From the NCBI RefSeq assembly GCF_000003815.2, contig NC_049986.1:876864-940863 (forward strand): DNA of 64,000 nucleotides, in the 5' to 3' direction. This document shows, one piece after another, positions 44,201 to 56,040 of this stretch. This stretch comes from Branchiostoma floridae. Its lineage: Eukaryota > Chordata > Leptocardii > Amphioxiformes > Branchiostomatidae. A model generated the notes under the pieces. The model did no database searches. It was given only the letters and a program-made list of their open reading frames with translations, and had not been told where the DNA came from. The translations under genes were made by a program, and so were the position numbers. Every line of letters starts with the position of its first letter. The stretch's first letter is position 1.

Positions 44201-45155
44201 GTCTGGAACGTACGTGGTCACACGTTCGTGTAATGTAACGATTCTGTACGCCATCAACGAACTGAAACATCGTTCAGGCTGAAGTGGATAGGATGTAGTG
44301 GGTGGAAGACAAGTCCTCAATTTAGAGCTACAAGTGCGCTATTATATACACAGTGGGTTTTGCGGCTAAGTTGTATTTCTTACGAAGAAAAACAAACGCT
44401 CCTTGACTACGTTAAGTGGATTTTACGTAAGCTCTGCGTGGACTGGTTGTCGGAGCACATGTTACGTGAAGAAGGTTATATATTGATTCTGCCTTACGGA
44501 ATCAAAACAACTTACTGGGCGTCATAATACGTTTTGTCTGGATCGATAGCGCGATGTTGAGCCAGTGATAAAGAAATAAATAAAGAAGAGAGCAGTCATT
44601 GTGAATAATTAATGAGCGAGTAATGCCTCATGTCTTCAATAAAAAAACATTCATCGCAAAATATCAAGTTTAGAGTGTAATGCCCAGTATGCAAATAATC
44701 GGGCTTTAATCTGGAATGTAGATGTTTACGATTCTATTTCTGTCAACTTATAGATATTGCCATTCTGCGTGCATTAAATTAGTACCGTTGGCAATGACAC
44801 ATACAAAATAATGGTAACAATACTATAGCTAACATTCTACTTTGATAATCAAGAAATCAAATACATAATTTCTTGTTTATGGTTTCGCCGTTATGATTTT
44901 GAAATTCTAGCAAACCAGGTGAACAATTTTAAAATATTAGAACTAAAACACACCTTACCCTATCTGAGACAAAGACCAATATCTTCCATGTACTGCTAAC
45001 ATGTCCTACTCCAATATCCGCATACGTAGGTATTTGTACATTATTCCAAATGTGAAACCTGATCACCCACACATAACTGTGCTGTAATCCTTATAATGTT
45101 ATTGATGAAATTTTGTTGTACATATCTGTATGTAGTACAGTGGCCATTGCCATAC
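41221..45155. other. Gene-poor spacer
   Basis: I find no convincing exon. Visible: a possible 5' UTR exon of MCT-D with donor GTAAGT on the minus strand (edge 42827); a local direct repeat CCACGCCCCC.GTGACCTTGGTTA with GCCATCTGTGTGATATCA (42995-43050 and 43152-43203); a solo half of the fold-back family of 13896-14073 at 43755-43845; and a CGGGGCCCGGCCGG stretch near 43540 recalling the ends of the 24699 MITE family. Confidence 0.4.
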
Positions 45156-45507
45156 CAGGGCTCGAAATACTGGGTGCATGTGCACCCAGGTGCACCCAAA
45201 ATTGGAGCTGTGCACCCAATTATTTTTTGTGGGTGCACAGGGTGCACCTAAATATTTTCTTAGGTTTATGTATGTAACGTTAAAGATATTTAAGTATACT
45301 AGTATACATCATATTCTTGACATCTAAGTGTTAGAAAGATATAAAAATGTCTGTCATGGTACTTGTTTAAGAATTTGATAGCTTGTTACTAAGTCTTATT
45401 ATTGGTTATTACTTAAATTTAAGTGGTGCACCCAAAAATTTTTCGGTGCACCTAATTTTTTAAGCTGGGTGCACCAGTGCACCTTATCCCAAAAATGAAT
45501 TTCGAGC
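45156..45507. mobile_element. hAT-like MITE (CAGGGCTCGAAATACTGGGT)
   Basis: The left end CAGGGCTCGAAATAC and right end ATTTCGAGCA are inverted; GGTGCACC motifs are iterated in both subterminal regions. 352 bp, AT-rich core, no transposase. The CAGGG terminus suggests hAT; the 8-bp target duplication was not clear. Confidence 0.65.
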
Positions 45508-45769
45508 AATAAAGTTCATTCATTTCATGTTCAAGCTACATGGTAATATTAATATTCAGCACGGAAGCTACGCAGACTGCTTGCCAATACGTACACGCGC
45601 GCTCTACTCAATATGTTCACGCGGATGCTAACGTTACCTGCAGGACGTTAACCTTTAATAGCGGCGTAGCTGTCTAGGCGCGTGCATTTGGCAGGAGGGA
45701 CGTATCGCATGATGTTTCAGGGGAGGCGCTGAAATTCGTTGTTTACTGCGTAGAATATATTCTTCGTGC

Positions 45770-46175
45770 CTTTGACATAAAATGGAGGTATACAATTGTC
45801 ATCTCCCTTTCTGATTGGCGACAACAAGACATTTCAATTGAATACATCATCATCAATTGAAGACCAGTGGTCGAAATACTTTTTTTCAGTGTTCTGCAAT
45901 ATTGCTTCTGCAATTAGGAAATATCTTCTGCAAACACACAGTCAAGCCTCTACACAATCCTTCTCAACCTAATAATGCCTTGCATTTAAATCATATCTAG
46001 TTTTGCAATGCGTAGCATTACTGTGGTTTTTATTCTCTCACTCTATTTTTAATTTCAGTTAGACAAATTAAAGCAATGTTGATACTTTTTGTGTATTTGA
46101 CATAACATGGAGCTATCCAATTGTCATCATCTTTCTAACCATAAGTTATTTCAATAAAATTTCAATTGAAGACAA
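45770..46175. repeat. Diverged direct repeat
   Basis: 45770-45865 and 46090-46175 share TTTGACATAA.ATGGAG.TAT.CAATTGTCATC and ATTTCAATTGAA.A. Function unknown. Confidence 0.5.
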
Positions 46176-46486
46176 ATCAAGGCAATGTCGAGACAAGGTA
46201 ATAGTATGCTAATGAACCTCCTGTTATTTTTCAGTCGATGAGTGCTGTCTGTCTGGCCGTCTAAAAAATCCACCCAGTCGCTTACGTAGATTCTATATTA
46301 TGTATCCCTGGGTAGTTTGACCAATTCGGTCGCAAATCCCCATTTTTAAACGTGCATCACATAGCTGTCGCCATGGTGTCACTTTAGGTCATTGCCCGGT
46401 CACAACTGTCGTGCCTTAACCAACTGATGAAAACAAGAAGACATCCAAAAAAGCTACAACATAGATACGACTATTCTCTCCCGTTA

Positions 46487-46685
46487 AGGCTTAGGTCACA
46501 TTTCCAAACCCGGCCGGGCAGCTTTCGGAAGAGAAAAGAATGATATAAAATACGTAACAATACACAAAATGTGAAAATAAGATTCATGGGCATAATGTAT
46601 GTGCATATTTCTAGGTATACATATTAATTTTTCTTTCTTTAAACATCCCGGCCAGGCCCCGGTTTGGAAATGTGACCTAAGCCTA
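46487..46685. mobile_element. MITE family AGGCTTAGGTCACATTTCC, copy 3 (inverted)
   Basis: The TIRs AGGCTTAGGTCACATTTCC and GGAAATGTGACCTAAGCCT are perfect. The inside matches copies 24699 and 31319 in reverse orientation. An independent insertion outside the transporter duplication. Confidence 0.85.
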
Positions 46686-46689
46686 AACA

Positions 46690-49600
46690 GTGCATAACAG
46701 GTATTTGCAATTGCATTATCTAACAATACCCTATCCCCATGATGTTGTGAAGAATATGATGACGGTGTACATTTAACCATGATGAACTACAGAGAAACTG
46801 ATATAGACAGCTAACATTTTACCCAACACAGGCCTTCATAAATAATTACACGTACCTCACTTGTACCTTGCCCTTCTCCCTTTCAAAACATCGCGTGTAG
46901 CGACTGCGAATGCAGCAAAAACAATGCCCTAGTCTGCGCAGCAGGCAATATATACCGCGGGCGGTGGTAGTGTTTCACCGTCTCAGGGAAAAATCTTTCC
47001 TGACCCGAGGCTTTGCAAAATATGCAGGCAAACACAACAAAACATGCTCGGCTTAGGTAGACTCAGTGGATATAGGGCTCAACCGGAATTATATATCTGT
47101 ATACACGCGATCACACTCTTCGTTCTAGACATCGCGTGTTCACGTTTGCGACCCAAAAAAGGACTAGCCTCCTTCACCGGCCTCTCTGGGAAGCTTGGCA
47201 ATTTTTTTTTTGGGGGGGGGGGGGGGGCGGTATGTCGATTCGCGATTTTTATCCGGGAATATGCCGGGAAAGGAATATATGCCCGGAAAGGAATATACAC
47301 CGGAAAGCTTGTACGGGCTAGGCGAAATCGGCTTCCCAGTAGGCCTGCTACTCTTCGGTATCTACAAACGCAATAATGATTAAGAATGCCTTTCAGACGG
47401 CCAATTAATGTATTCGCGAGAAGTTATTCACACTGCCGCGAGAAGTAATTCACACTTCAACGTTAATAGAACTCGNNNNNNNNNNNNNNNNNNNNNNNNN
47501 NNNNNNNNNNNNNNNNNNNNNNNNNNNNNNNNNNNNNNNNNNNNNNNNNNNNNNNNNNNNNNNNNNNNNNNNNNNAGGACGACCCCAGCATACACCTTCT
47601 CGGTTGGTTCACAAGAACTTGATAGACTCCATTTTGGCAGTTGTTCCTCCGCCATTCGAAGTTTCAGATTTATGAGTTCAAGAGTGGTAGTTGAAAATAC
47701 AGGGGAAGAAACAAACTTCATATCATACCTTGGACGATACTGGGGTCCGCGAAGATCAGAGAAGTCCCATGTTGTAATGACGAGTTATGTCTGTCTTGCT
47801 GGCGGTGGAATCGGTCTTCCAATCGGTTGAGCTGAACTTGTTTTGTAACGTCGGATCCATGCACCTTCTGTCAAGTCTGTGAAATGAGAGGGCGAGTCCA
47901 TTTAGAAAATCAAGGGGTGCGAGCCACCTATGTTTTATACTCAAATGAAGGAACAAATATGCATATTGATGGGTGTGAATCAGCCTAAGTTATAGTAAGC
48001 CATTGGTAAACCTGAAAACTATGTTTACGAATGAGATGAACATGAATCAAATGGATCAAAACGTGTGCAATGAAATCGAAGAGGTTCTATACATTCGTAT
48101 GATAGATATTGGGTAAAATGTATCTATGAAAACTTCTTTGTTTGTCCTCCCTCTTTGAGTGAAATAGAATAGCCCAAAGCACCCGCTGTAACCAATCAGG
48201 GCCCATGGGGAATGTGGGACGTGAGGTTAACTGAGGACACGTCCTCTATCGACACCTCGGCCGTACAGCACGTACGAACCGGTGGATGGGACGCCTCCTG
48301 CATACCAAATGTCGTGATAAAACATTCCGTGGAAAATGTCATCTCATGCCTCGCTTTTCTCAAGCTCCAGGGGTATCAATCATACTGTGCATCCCGACTG
48401 AAGTGGCACAATAAAAACTTAAGTTATACTTTTGTCTAGTAGACTATTTACAACAATAAATTAACAAGTGGCCATTCTCTGTTTAAAACTGTAACAAACG
48501 ATGTAGAACCAAGGGTCCATCTATCAATAAAAGAAACAAGGCTCAATAAAAATCTTTCAACTTTTATTGGCCACAAATCTTGACGTTCTATTGGCTCATA
48601 AAACGTGGGAGGTAGAGAAACATGCTTAACGTTATTAGCGAGAGTTTGCGAGTTATATGAGTATTTTTTTTTTTGCGAGGGTGTATCGTCATGTGAGTGC
48701 TTGATTGTCTATTAGAAAAAAAAGGAGAACAAAATAAACTCTTTCATTTGTCCGCTAAATAAAACAGCCGTTTGACATGGTTGGCGCCATTCCCACTGTA
48801 TTTAAGGCTTAAGTTCATTGGGTCTATATCAAGCGCATCTGCGTTACAGTCTGTACGTTAGACCAATCAATTGGAAGTTCACATGCCAGGATCTTCATAT
48901 TTCAGTACCGTTTATATAGGACATAGTATTTGTATGTGGGCACACGCTGAATATGACTGTTGCCTTTCCGAGCCAGACAGTCTTTAAATATCTATGCATG
49001 ATAACAAGTCTCTTCATACATACAGTCTCTTCACTCGAGCTCAAGCATAGCGCTAATGTATATTTGGTGAACTTGAGAAGTGACATTGAATCTCTGTCGA
49101 AGCGTATGATCTGATCATCTATAGCAGAATTTCGTTGCAGCACGCAGAATTGCATTACGACAACGCGATGCGTGGTTACAGTCATGCCACGGGACATGCG
49201 GTCTTGGTGATGGATCAGTAACACCGCCCCCCCCCCTCCTTATTTCTAGGAAAAATCGATAACGATTGCCGGCGGTAACAAACCGTCAATAGACCGTCAT
49301 CTCCCCGCTACTCCTCCGCAACATCACGTGATGATTCCCCGTCAGGTCATGTGAGGACATCGCCCGGTGACCGCGCGGGCGTTGAACTGGGAGGGTTTGA
49401 ACATGTTATGGCTTTGACATATGACGGGGGTACTGATATAGCTTTTGAGTCTAAATTTGTGAGAAGTTTATTTGGGTGTGCTGGCTGTACACTTAGCACT
49501 GATACTGCAAATTTGCGGATGCTTCATTTCACTGCATTGCAGCAATGAAACTACAACATTTTGCCAGAATGCACGCTGCATGGTTGCAACTAAAGTACTT

Positions 49601-50787
49601 TTGGGCTTCTTTTCACTACGCTGAACAACATGAAATGCAAACTTTGCAAAACAAGAGGAGATTTGTTGACTGATTAATGAGAATATTCTGTCATAGTAGT
49701 TTTTGCAACGTATACGTATCTCTTGTCCCGGACATGATACGGTCTTGACATTTGGGTGGCAGATACTAGTAGCTTTTCACGTCAGTACAAGGCGGGGTGA
49801 GGTTTGAGCTTCCTAGTCTAACATTCATTTTTGGAACTTTTGCATTGCAAGGGTATTTTTGTAAAAAACATTCCAAAGAGAATAACTGAAGAAAGGAACG
49901 ACGTGTTTTCGGCATACAGGTAGCTCAAACAAAGATGTACATACAATTTCAAATATATGCATATTATGAACATGAGGAATAATTTACAAAATTGATGAGA
50001 AGATTGTAAGATTATACTGTTTTCCATAACTGGACTTCGATAAACGAAACAGATATAATTCATGACAAGTGGAACATAAACAGACACCAAACATGCAAAT
50101 GAATGATTGCATAATTAATACAAAAATGGCAAAACCACTGGTAAATGATGGGAACTTTATACTTGTGGCAAGTGTTAGGTAGTTGAAGGTAAACATCGCA
50201 TGCATAAATTATGCAACTGTATAAGTCCTTCTTGAAATAGTTGAACTGTAACCAACACAGATGAACTTTCAAGTTAACTGTATAAGTCATTTGCTATTTT
50301 TTTTTCACGGAGGTTTGACGTCGCCGAACTCTCGTTCTATAATGTTGACATTTCTATGCAGTGGTGATAACCTTTAATGCACAATCCTGCTAAGCCCTCG
50401 GAGGTAGAATAGTATTCCTAATGGCTTTACGTGCCGGCGTAATGATATATAGACTCTTGACTACCGTGCAGAGGTTAAGCCGGAGTATCTGCTTGCAGCA
50501 AGTATCGGGCTCATGCCTAGGGAATTTGTATTTAGCCTTCTGCCTATTAAAGTAAAAACACTGCTTGTCCAATCTAATGTAGGCTAAATATATCCATTAT
50601 GCACATTGAAAGACAAATGTCCTCGTGCATTTCAGTTTACTTTGCTTAACTGTATTGTAACATGTCTCACTAGAGTTTTGACTAGCCTAAAAATTTACAA
50701 GAAAAAAATATAATCCCTACCTACCTACTTACCTATTACTACTAGTACCGACCCTATTTTTTCCTGACTGAAACATAAAACACAACA
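46690..50787. other. Gene-poor spacer with assembly gap 47476-47575
   Basis: No supported gene. A run of 16 G with one C near 47212-47228, and a 100-N placeholder gap at 47476-47575. The open frames here are short and without domain signatures. Confidence 0.4.
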
Positions 50788-50887
50788 NNNNNNNNNNNNN
50801 NNNNNNNNNNNNNNNNNNNNNNNNNNNNNNNNNNNNNNNNNNNNNNNNNNNNNNNNNNNNNNNNNNNNNNNNNNNNNNNNNNNNNNN
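50788..50887. other. Assembly gap of 100 N
   Basis: A round-number N run, probably of unknown true length. Confidence 0.95.
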
Positions 50888-52500
50888 TAGTTTTCTTCAC
50901 ACTGAAGGTTCTCAGTTATCAAGCGCATATGTAGTTTTCCGACCTAACTTATCATGCCTCGTGACAGATGAAGTATTACGTGTCAAATCGTTTAATATCG
51001 ACACGGCAGACCGGTGCGGCCACTCGCGGTGACAACATGACGGCCTTGTCCGATTCTCGGGTCGTCTCACCAGGCAGGCTCCCCGGTATGTGTTAGGCTG
51101 TCTGGAAAACTACGAACTGTGTCACTTCTCAGGTCCACAACTGGGGCAAAAACGCAGAGATAGGATCTAAAGGTCGACCTTGTGTAGGAAACGGAGACTG
51201 AGCTGGGACATTCGTGTATCGTGGGGGATGTGTTCATTCTATGTCCCTTAGACCACAGCAAGCACATTTTATGAAGAAGAAGAACTTTATTGCGCGACAA
51301 TTGTAACAGGTACAATGTATGACAATCTGTGTATACATGGGAGTTGAGCTATTTACTGTTGGGAGAGTCTAACATCTAAACTAGTAATCTAATCTTATAT
51401 ATATTATGCAAGCTAATACATGTACTTCAAAACATTATGTCAATATTGCACTGTCTCGTTTTTCCAAGGTGTTCTGCAACTTTATTTAGTCATGGCTACC
51501 TTCCTAGTGTCGCTTCTACAAGTATGATTATGTTTGGATATTTTGGTCTATCTGACCATCCCCGAAGAGAGAAAAAAAATCTTCTTTTTTTTCAAATCAG
51601 GCAAAAGCTAATAAGCGCGCTGATTTCAGCCATAATTTTTTTTTTTTGCTGTCAGTGTGGCCTAATGGCGCTGTGTAAAACCACGGCCTGATTAGTTGGC
51701 GTACGTATGTACACATTCTCCTACGCAGAGGGAGACCAAAGCCGTCTCATGGCGTTTGCGAATGACGTGTATAGGGTTAATGTACACAGTTTGTATCTGA
51801 TTATCTTCCCGTAAATGATCGGATTTACATGGAGAAAGCAGTATGAAATTGCTTGAGCATGTGTCGACCGGCTATTATCGCCCCCATATGCTTTGTAATG
51901 CTATCAACAACCCTAACATACATAGCGCCTATGAATATCCATTTTTCATCGCGAATTTCAAATAATTTTGACGGTAATGTTTACACACCATCATTAGAAA
52001 TACATGTATGACATTTTCCCCAGAATTCAAACGTGATTATGCTCCAAGTGAGCCTTTGTTGTCGACTTTAAAGCCCAACCCAAAGGTCACAGGTGGGTAC
52101 TGTCAGTTGTGTTTTGTCAACTTGTTTACGGTTGCCGGAACACCGTGTCCTTGAATGAACTGTCGGACAGATTACACTATCATTATCCTGTGTAGGGAAG
52201 CTCGGCTGACCTAAATTTGAACACTGTGTGTCAGATTTTAAAGTCGGCTTGTTTCTGTTTACTTTGTAAACAGTTCAGTAGAGGAATTGTAGTCTCCGTC
52301 CACAAACGTTGAAGTGAAGTGTTAATCATTGACATAGTACAAGTGTCAAATGTATACACGTGCGTGTGCCCCCCACCCCAAAAAGCACACGTTTCTTCAC
52401 ACTAAACCGTTTTCAGTTGTCAATGCTACATTTAGCTTCCTGTTCAATGTGTAACAGGTGAATTGTTACGTGGCAAACCGTTTAATGTCGACCGCATATG
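50888..52500. repeat. Diverged direct repeats about 1.5 kb apart
   Basis: 50888-51010 and 52388-52500 share TTTCTTCACACT, TTCAGTT.TCAA, TGAA.TATTACGTG.CAAA-type blocks and CGTTTAAT.TCGAC in order. No coding sense. The left copy abuts the gap at 50788-50887. Confidence 0.5.
51271..51430 (-). mobile_element. Probable non-LTR retrotransposon 3' end, minus orientation
   Basis: Read on the minus strand: GTACCTGTTACAATTGTCGC, then GCAATAAAGTTCTTCTTCTT, a typical poly-T-rich or microrepeat-tailed 3' end. The left border is sharp near 51271; the other end is unclear. Confidence 0.35.
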
Positions 52501-52662
52501 TTAGATATGATATGCATTTATTAATGCATGAGCCCAACATACACGCCATTTTCAATGAATGACCCTGAACCGAACACAGAAAATTGTGGCGACTTGCTCT
52601 AAAACAACGATGTCAAAATATCAGATATTACGATTAAAATCATCACAACCAGACATGTTCAG

Positions 52663-52663
<1 letters not shown>

Positions 52664-52699
<36 letters not shown>
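52664..52699. repeat. (CA)n microsatellite
   Basis: An uninterrupted AC run of about 36 bp. Confidence 0.95.
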
Positions 52700-52700
<1 letters not shown>

Positions 52701-53439
52701 TAACATAAGCATAGTCCCTTTCCCAAAACTTTACCGTAACTACACACTACAGTATATGATCCATATTGCAACAGGCAAAACTTGGTTCATAACGTCCTTG
52801 GTGTAGCTTGACTTACAGCCGTACAATTTTCAGTCGTTTAAGTCATCCAGACGGTACTAAATTGCTACACAAGTACTGTCTTACCATTTTGAGAGAAGAA
52901 AAAAAATATTTACCCGACTGTTCCGTGGTTGGGACGCCTTGAACTACTACCAAAGATTGCCTGCTTCACGCCAAGGTGAAACGTACCCGTGACCACGTAA
53001 CGTCTATTAGTACTGTATCATACTATGGAATGAAAGGTCAACGGTCAGAGTTCAAGGTAAGAACAAACATGACACTTTGTTTACATCAGCCACGCCCATC
53101 CCTGTCAATTGATAAGCTAGCATGTTTCCACTGTCCAACCTTCCAATAGGAAAGCCATTTTAGCAAAACGTAGGCTTTTTTTAATGTATTATATTCCAGA
53201 ACTGTGTATGTGTATTTGTATTTGTATCGATAAGTTTTAAATAAGCAGTAACGCATTTCTTGTATAATACTTGTTGTCAGCGGTTACTCGGTGATCTCTA
53301 TCGTAAATATGCGATTTTTTTAGATTGTTATGCCTCCCTGCTTTGCAATTTTTCAAACAAAAATTGAAGAAACGACACCTCTGTCCCTGGCAGTCCCATG
53401 TGTTTTCACTTCACTCAGCCACTCGCCAGTCCCTATGTG

Positions 53440-54100
53440 GGTGGATGTCACGTTGCTGTTGGATGTGAAGGTCGTTTGAATATGTTACCAACGTATTTGA
53501 CATTGGCGAACGTCTACATGGAATTCAATAGCACGTAAGGTAGCTACTAGCTATCAGACCACTCTTAACTTCTATAGACTGCATTAAATAGTGTGCACGA
53601 AATACCATGATATTGGCGGTGAGCCAGGAGAGAGAATTAATGGTATGTTATCGGGAAAACTAGGGCAGGTCTGACAGTTTCATCACCGTCGTTTGCAAGC
53701 TATCAAATCAATTCGTGAGCTACGAATCCTTCTTTAGACTGTTATATTACCCCATTATACTGTACAAATGTCTAACAGAAATTTGTTCAACAATAGACGA
53801 CACACAGGGGCTTTCATTCCACGTGCCAAATCCTGTGGGTGGATGTAGATGCGAAGGCGGGCAGCATATGTTATGTTCGTACTTGACATTGAATAGTCAC
53901 GTGTACAAGTAAGGTAGCTATCAGACTAGATCACGTTCAACCTCTCTTGACCGGGCGCTGCCGTTAGTGTGCAATGTATTATACCTGTTGATATACATCT
54001 GCAGCCGCGGTGAACCAGAATGATGGATTGAAGATTAGAAGGGAAACTAGGACGGTGTTGACAGCTTTAGCACTGTCGTATGTAAGCTATTAAAGATCGT
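53440..54100. repeat. Diverged tandem duplication of about 280 bp
   Basis: 53440-53710 and 53825-54100 share GTGGGTGGATGT, AAGGTAGCTA...CTATCAGAC, GTGTGCA, GGTGA.CCAG, GGGAAAACTAGG-type, GACAG.TT..(G/T)CACCGTCG-type and AAGCTAT blocks in the same order. No coding potential recognised. Confidence 0.55.
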
Positions 54101-54396
54101 TAAATCGCTGCAATTTTCTGACATTAACACGGAGAATTCAGATGGTTAATTCTCAAATTACGACGCTGCCATCAGAGATAAGTTGGAAATAAATCGAATT
54201 GGGCGTAGACAATAATAAATCCTCCATAACACAACGAAACACGAGGGACGATTCGTTATCAATTAGTTTCGAGGGAGGGTAGATGAATTGAGTGAACATT
54301 TACCAAAAACAACCAACGGTTTCGAAAGAAAGCAACAATATACATACACAAGGCTACGTCGATGAAGGCTTAGACTTCCAGGTAATAAGATACAGT

Positions 54397-54529
54397 AATT
54401 ACTCAAGCAACTGCATATGATTTTGGTCCAATTACTCAAGCAATTGCATATGATTTTGGTCCATTACTCAGCAATTGCAACTGCATATGATTCGGGTCCA
54501 AAATCATATCCAGTTGCTTGAGTAATTGC
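54397..54529. repeat. Tandem plus inverted repeat of a 34-bp unit
   Basis: Three direct copies of AATTACTCAAGCAACTGCAT followed by ATGATTTTGGTCC, and then one copy in reverse complement (GGTCCAAAATCATAT...GAGTAATT). Could fold into a hairpin; lies 80 bp before the 444-N gap. Confidence 0.85.
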
Positions 54530-54608
54530 TATTTGACGTATATACAAAGCTGGCTGTAAACGGAGAAGGTTGAATAATACAAAAAAATATATTTTTCTTG
54601 AACAAATC

Positions 54609-55052
54609 NNNNNNNNNNNNNNNNNNNNNNNNNNNNNNNNNNNNNNNNNNNNNNNNNNNNNNNNNNNNNNNNNNNNNNNNNNNNNNNNNNNNNNNNNNNN
54701 NNNNNNNNNNNNNNNNNNNNNNNNNNNNNNNNNNNNNNNNNNNNNNNNNNNNNNNNNNNNNNNNNNNNNNNNNNNNNNNNNNNNNNNNNNNNNNNNNNNN
54801 NNNNNNNNNNNNNNNNNNNNNNNNNNNNNNNNNNNNNNNNNNNNNNNNNNNNNNNNNNNNNNNNNNNNNNNNNNNNNNNNNNNNNNNNNNNNNNNNNNNN
54901 NNNNNNNNNNNNNNNNNNNNNNNNNNNNNNNNNNNNNNNNNNNNNNNNNNNNNNNNNNNNNNNNNNNNNNNNNNNNNNNNNNNNNNNNNNNNNNNNNNNN
55001 NNNNNNNNNNNNNNNNNNNNNNNNNNNNNNNNNNNNNNNNNNNNNNNNNNNN
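54609..55052. other. Assembly gap of 444 N
   Basis: An estimated-size gap. The adjacent hairpin-forming repeat and the CA microsatellite at 55388 may explain the assembly failure. Confidence 0.95.
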
Positions 55053-55384
55053 GATCCTGTCTTGTGGCTTAGCCACGTGACGCCACCGGCACTGAGTGAA
55101 CCCATTTCTGTGTCAGTGAACGGTGAAACGAAGGTCGCGGGGGGAGGGAATGTTAAGCTGGGGGAGGCAGATAGCGAGATGTGCACGATATAAATCAAAC
55201 ATAATCTATTAATTATAAAGATAAAAACACTTGGGGCAAACGTTTATAGAGATGGACGCTTGATCCTCGACAAGTTGTATAACATATGGAATTTGTTTCT
55301 CGCTATCAAGAGCCCCGTCCACCCCGAAACTTGTAATTCAGAAATAACTCACTCACCATACACACTTACGTACACACACACTTA

Positions 55385-55387
<3 letters not shown>

Positions 55388-55479
<92 letters not shown>
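55388..55479. repeat. Long (CA)n microsatellite
   Basis: About 90 bp of pure CA with degenerate CA/CG edges on both sides. The reading frame through it (THTHTH) is not a gene. Confidence 0.95.
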
Positions 55480-55483
<4 letters not shown>

Positions 55484-56040
55484 ACACGCATGCACACACA
55501 CATGCACACTGATACTATAGAGGTTGTGCTTACATCCACATTGCATTTTTTTAGAATCCCTGACGCATACGAAAATTATTTACAGGATAGATGTATCACA
55601 AAATATATTACACAAAAATATATGTGGCAACACAACTAACAGAAAGTGCAACGCACATTTTTCTTGTCTTATTCACCCCTGTTATCTCTGTGAAGTAGAT
55701 CGGACTAGGACCAAAGAGCGTAAAAGGCCGAGGCGTAGCTCCGTGAAAAAGAAATGCAGCTAGAGCCTGGGATTTGTAAAGCGCCACTAGCCCTACTGCA
55801 TCGGTACTGCACTTACATGAAAATTCCTCACATTTTTTAATACGATACAATAAACTTAAAAAGTGAGATACTAATATATATTATATATATCGAATCTTTT
55901 ACATATTATCCCATGTATCATCTATATGGCCTATATAGATATATAGATCTATAGATTTAGAGTTTATGTACAAAATACTATATTAAATTGGTATGTTGAT
56001 ATTCATATTTCACAGTTGTTATGAACTTGATTGAACCCAG

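Noticed and set aside
54464-55198. Long frames on both strands at 54.5-55.2 kb
   Set aside because: They run through 444 N and have no real coding sequence.
55260-55520. Frame with a His-Thr repeat
   Set aside because: Translation of a CA microsatellite.
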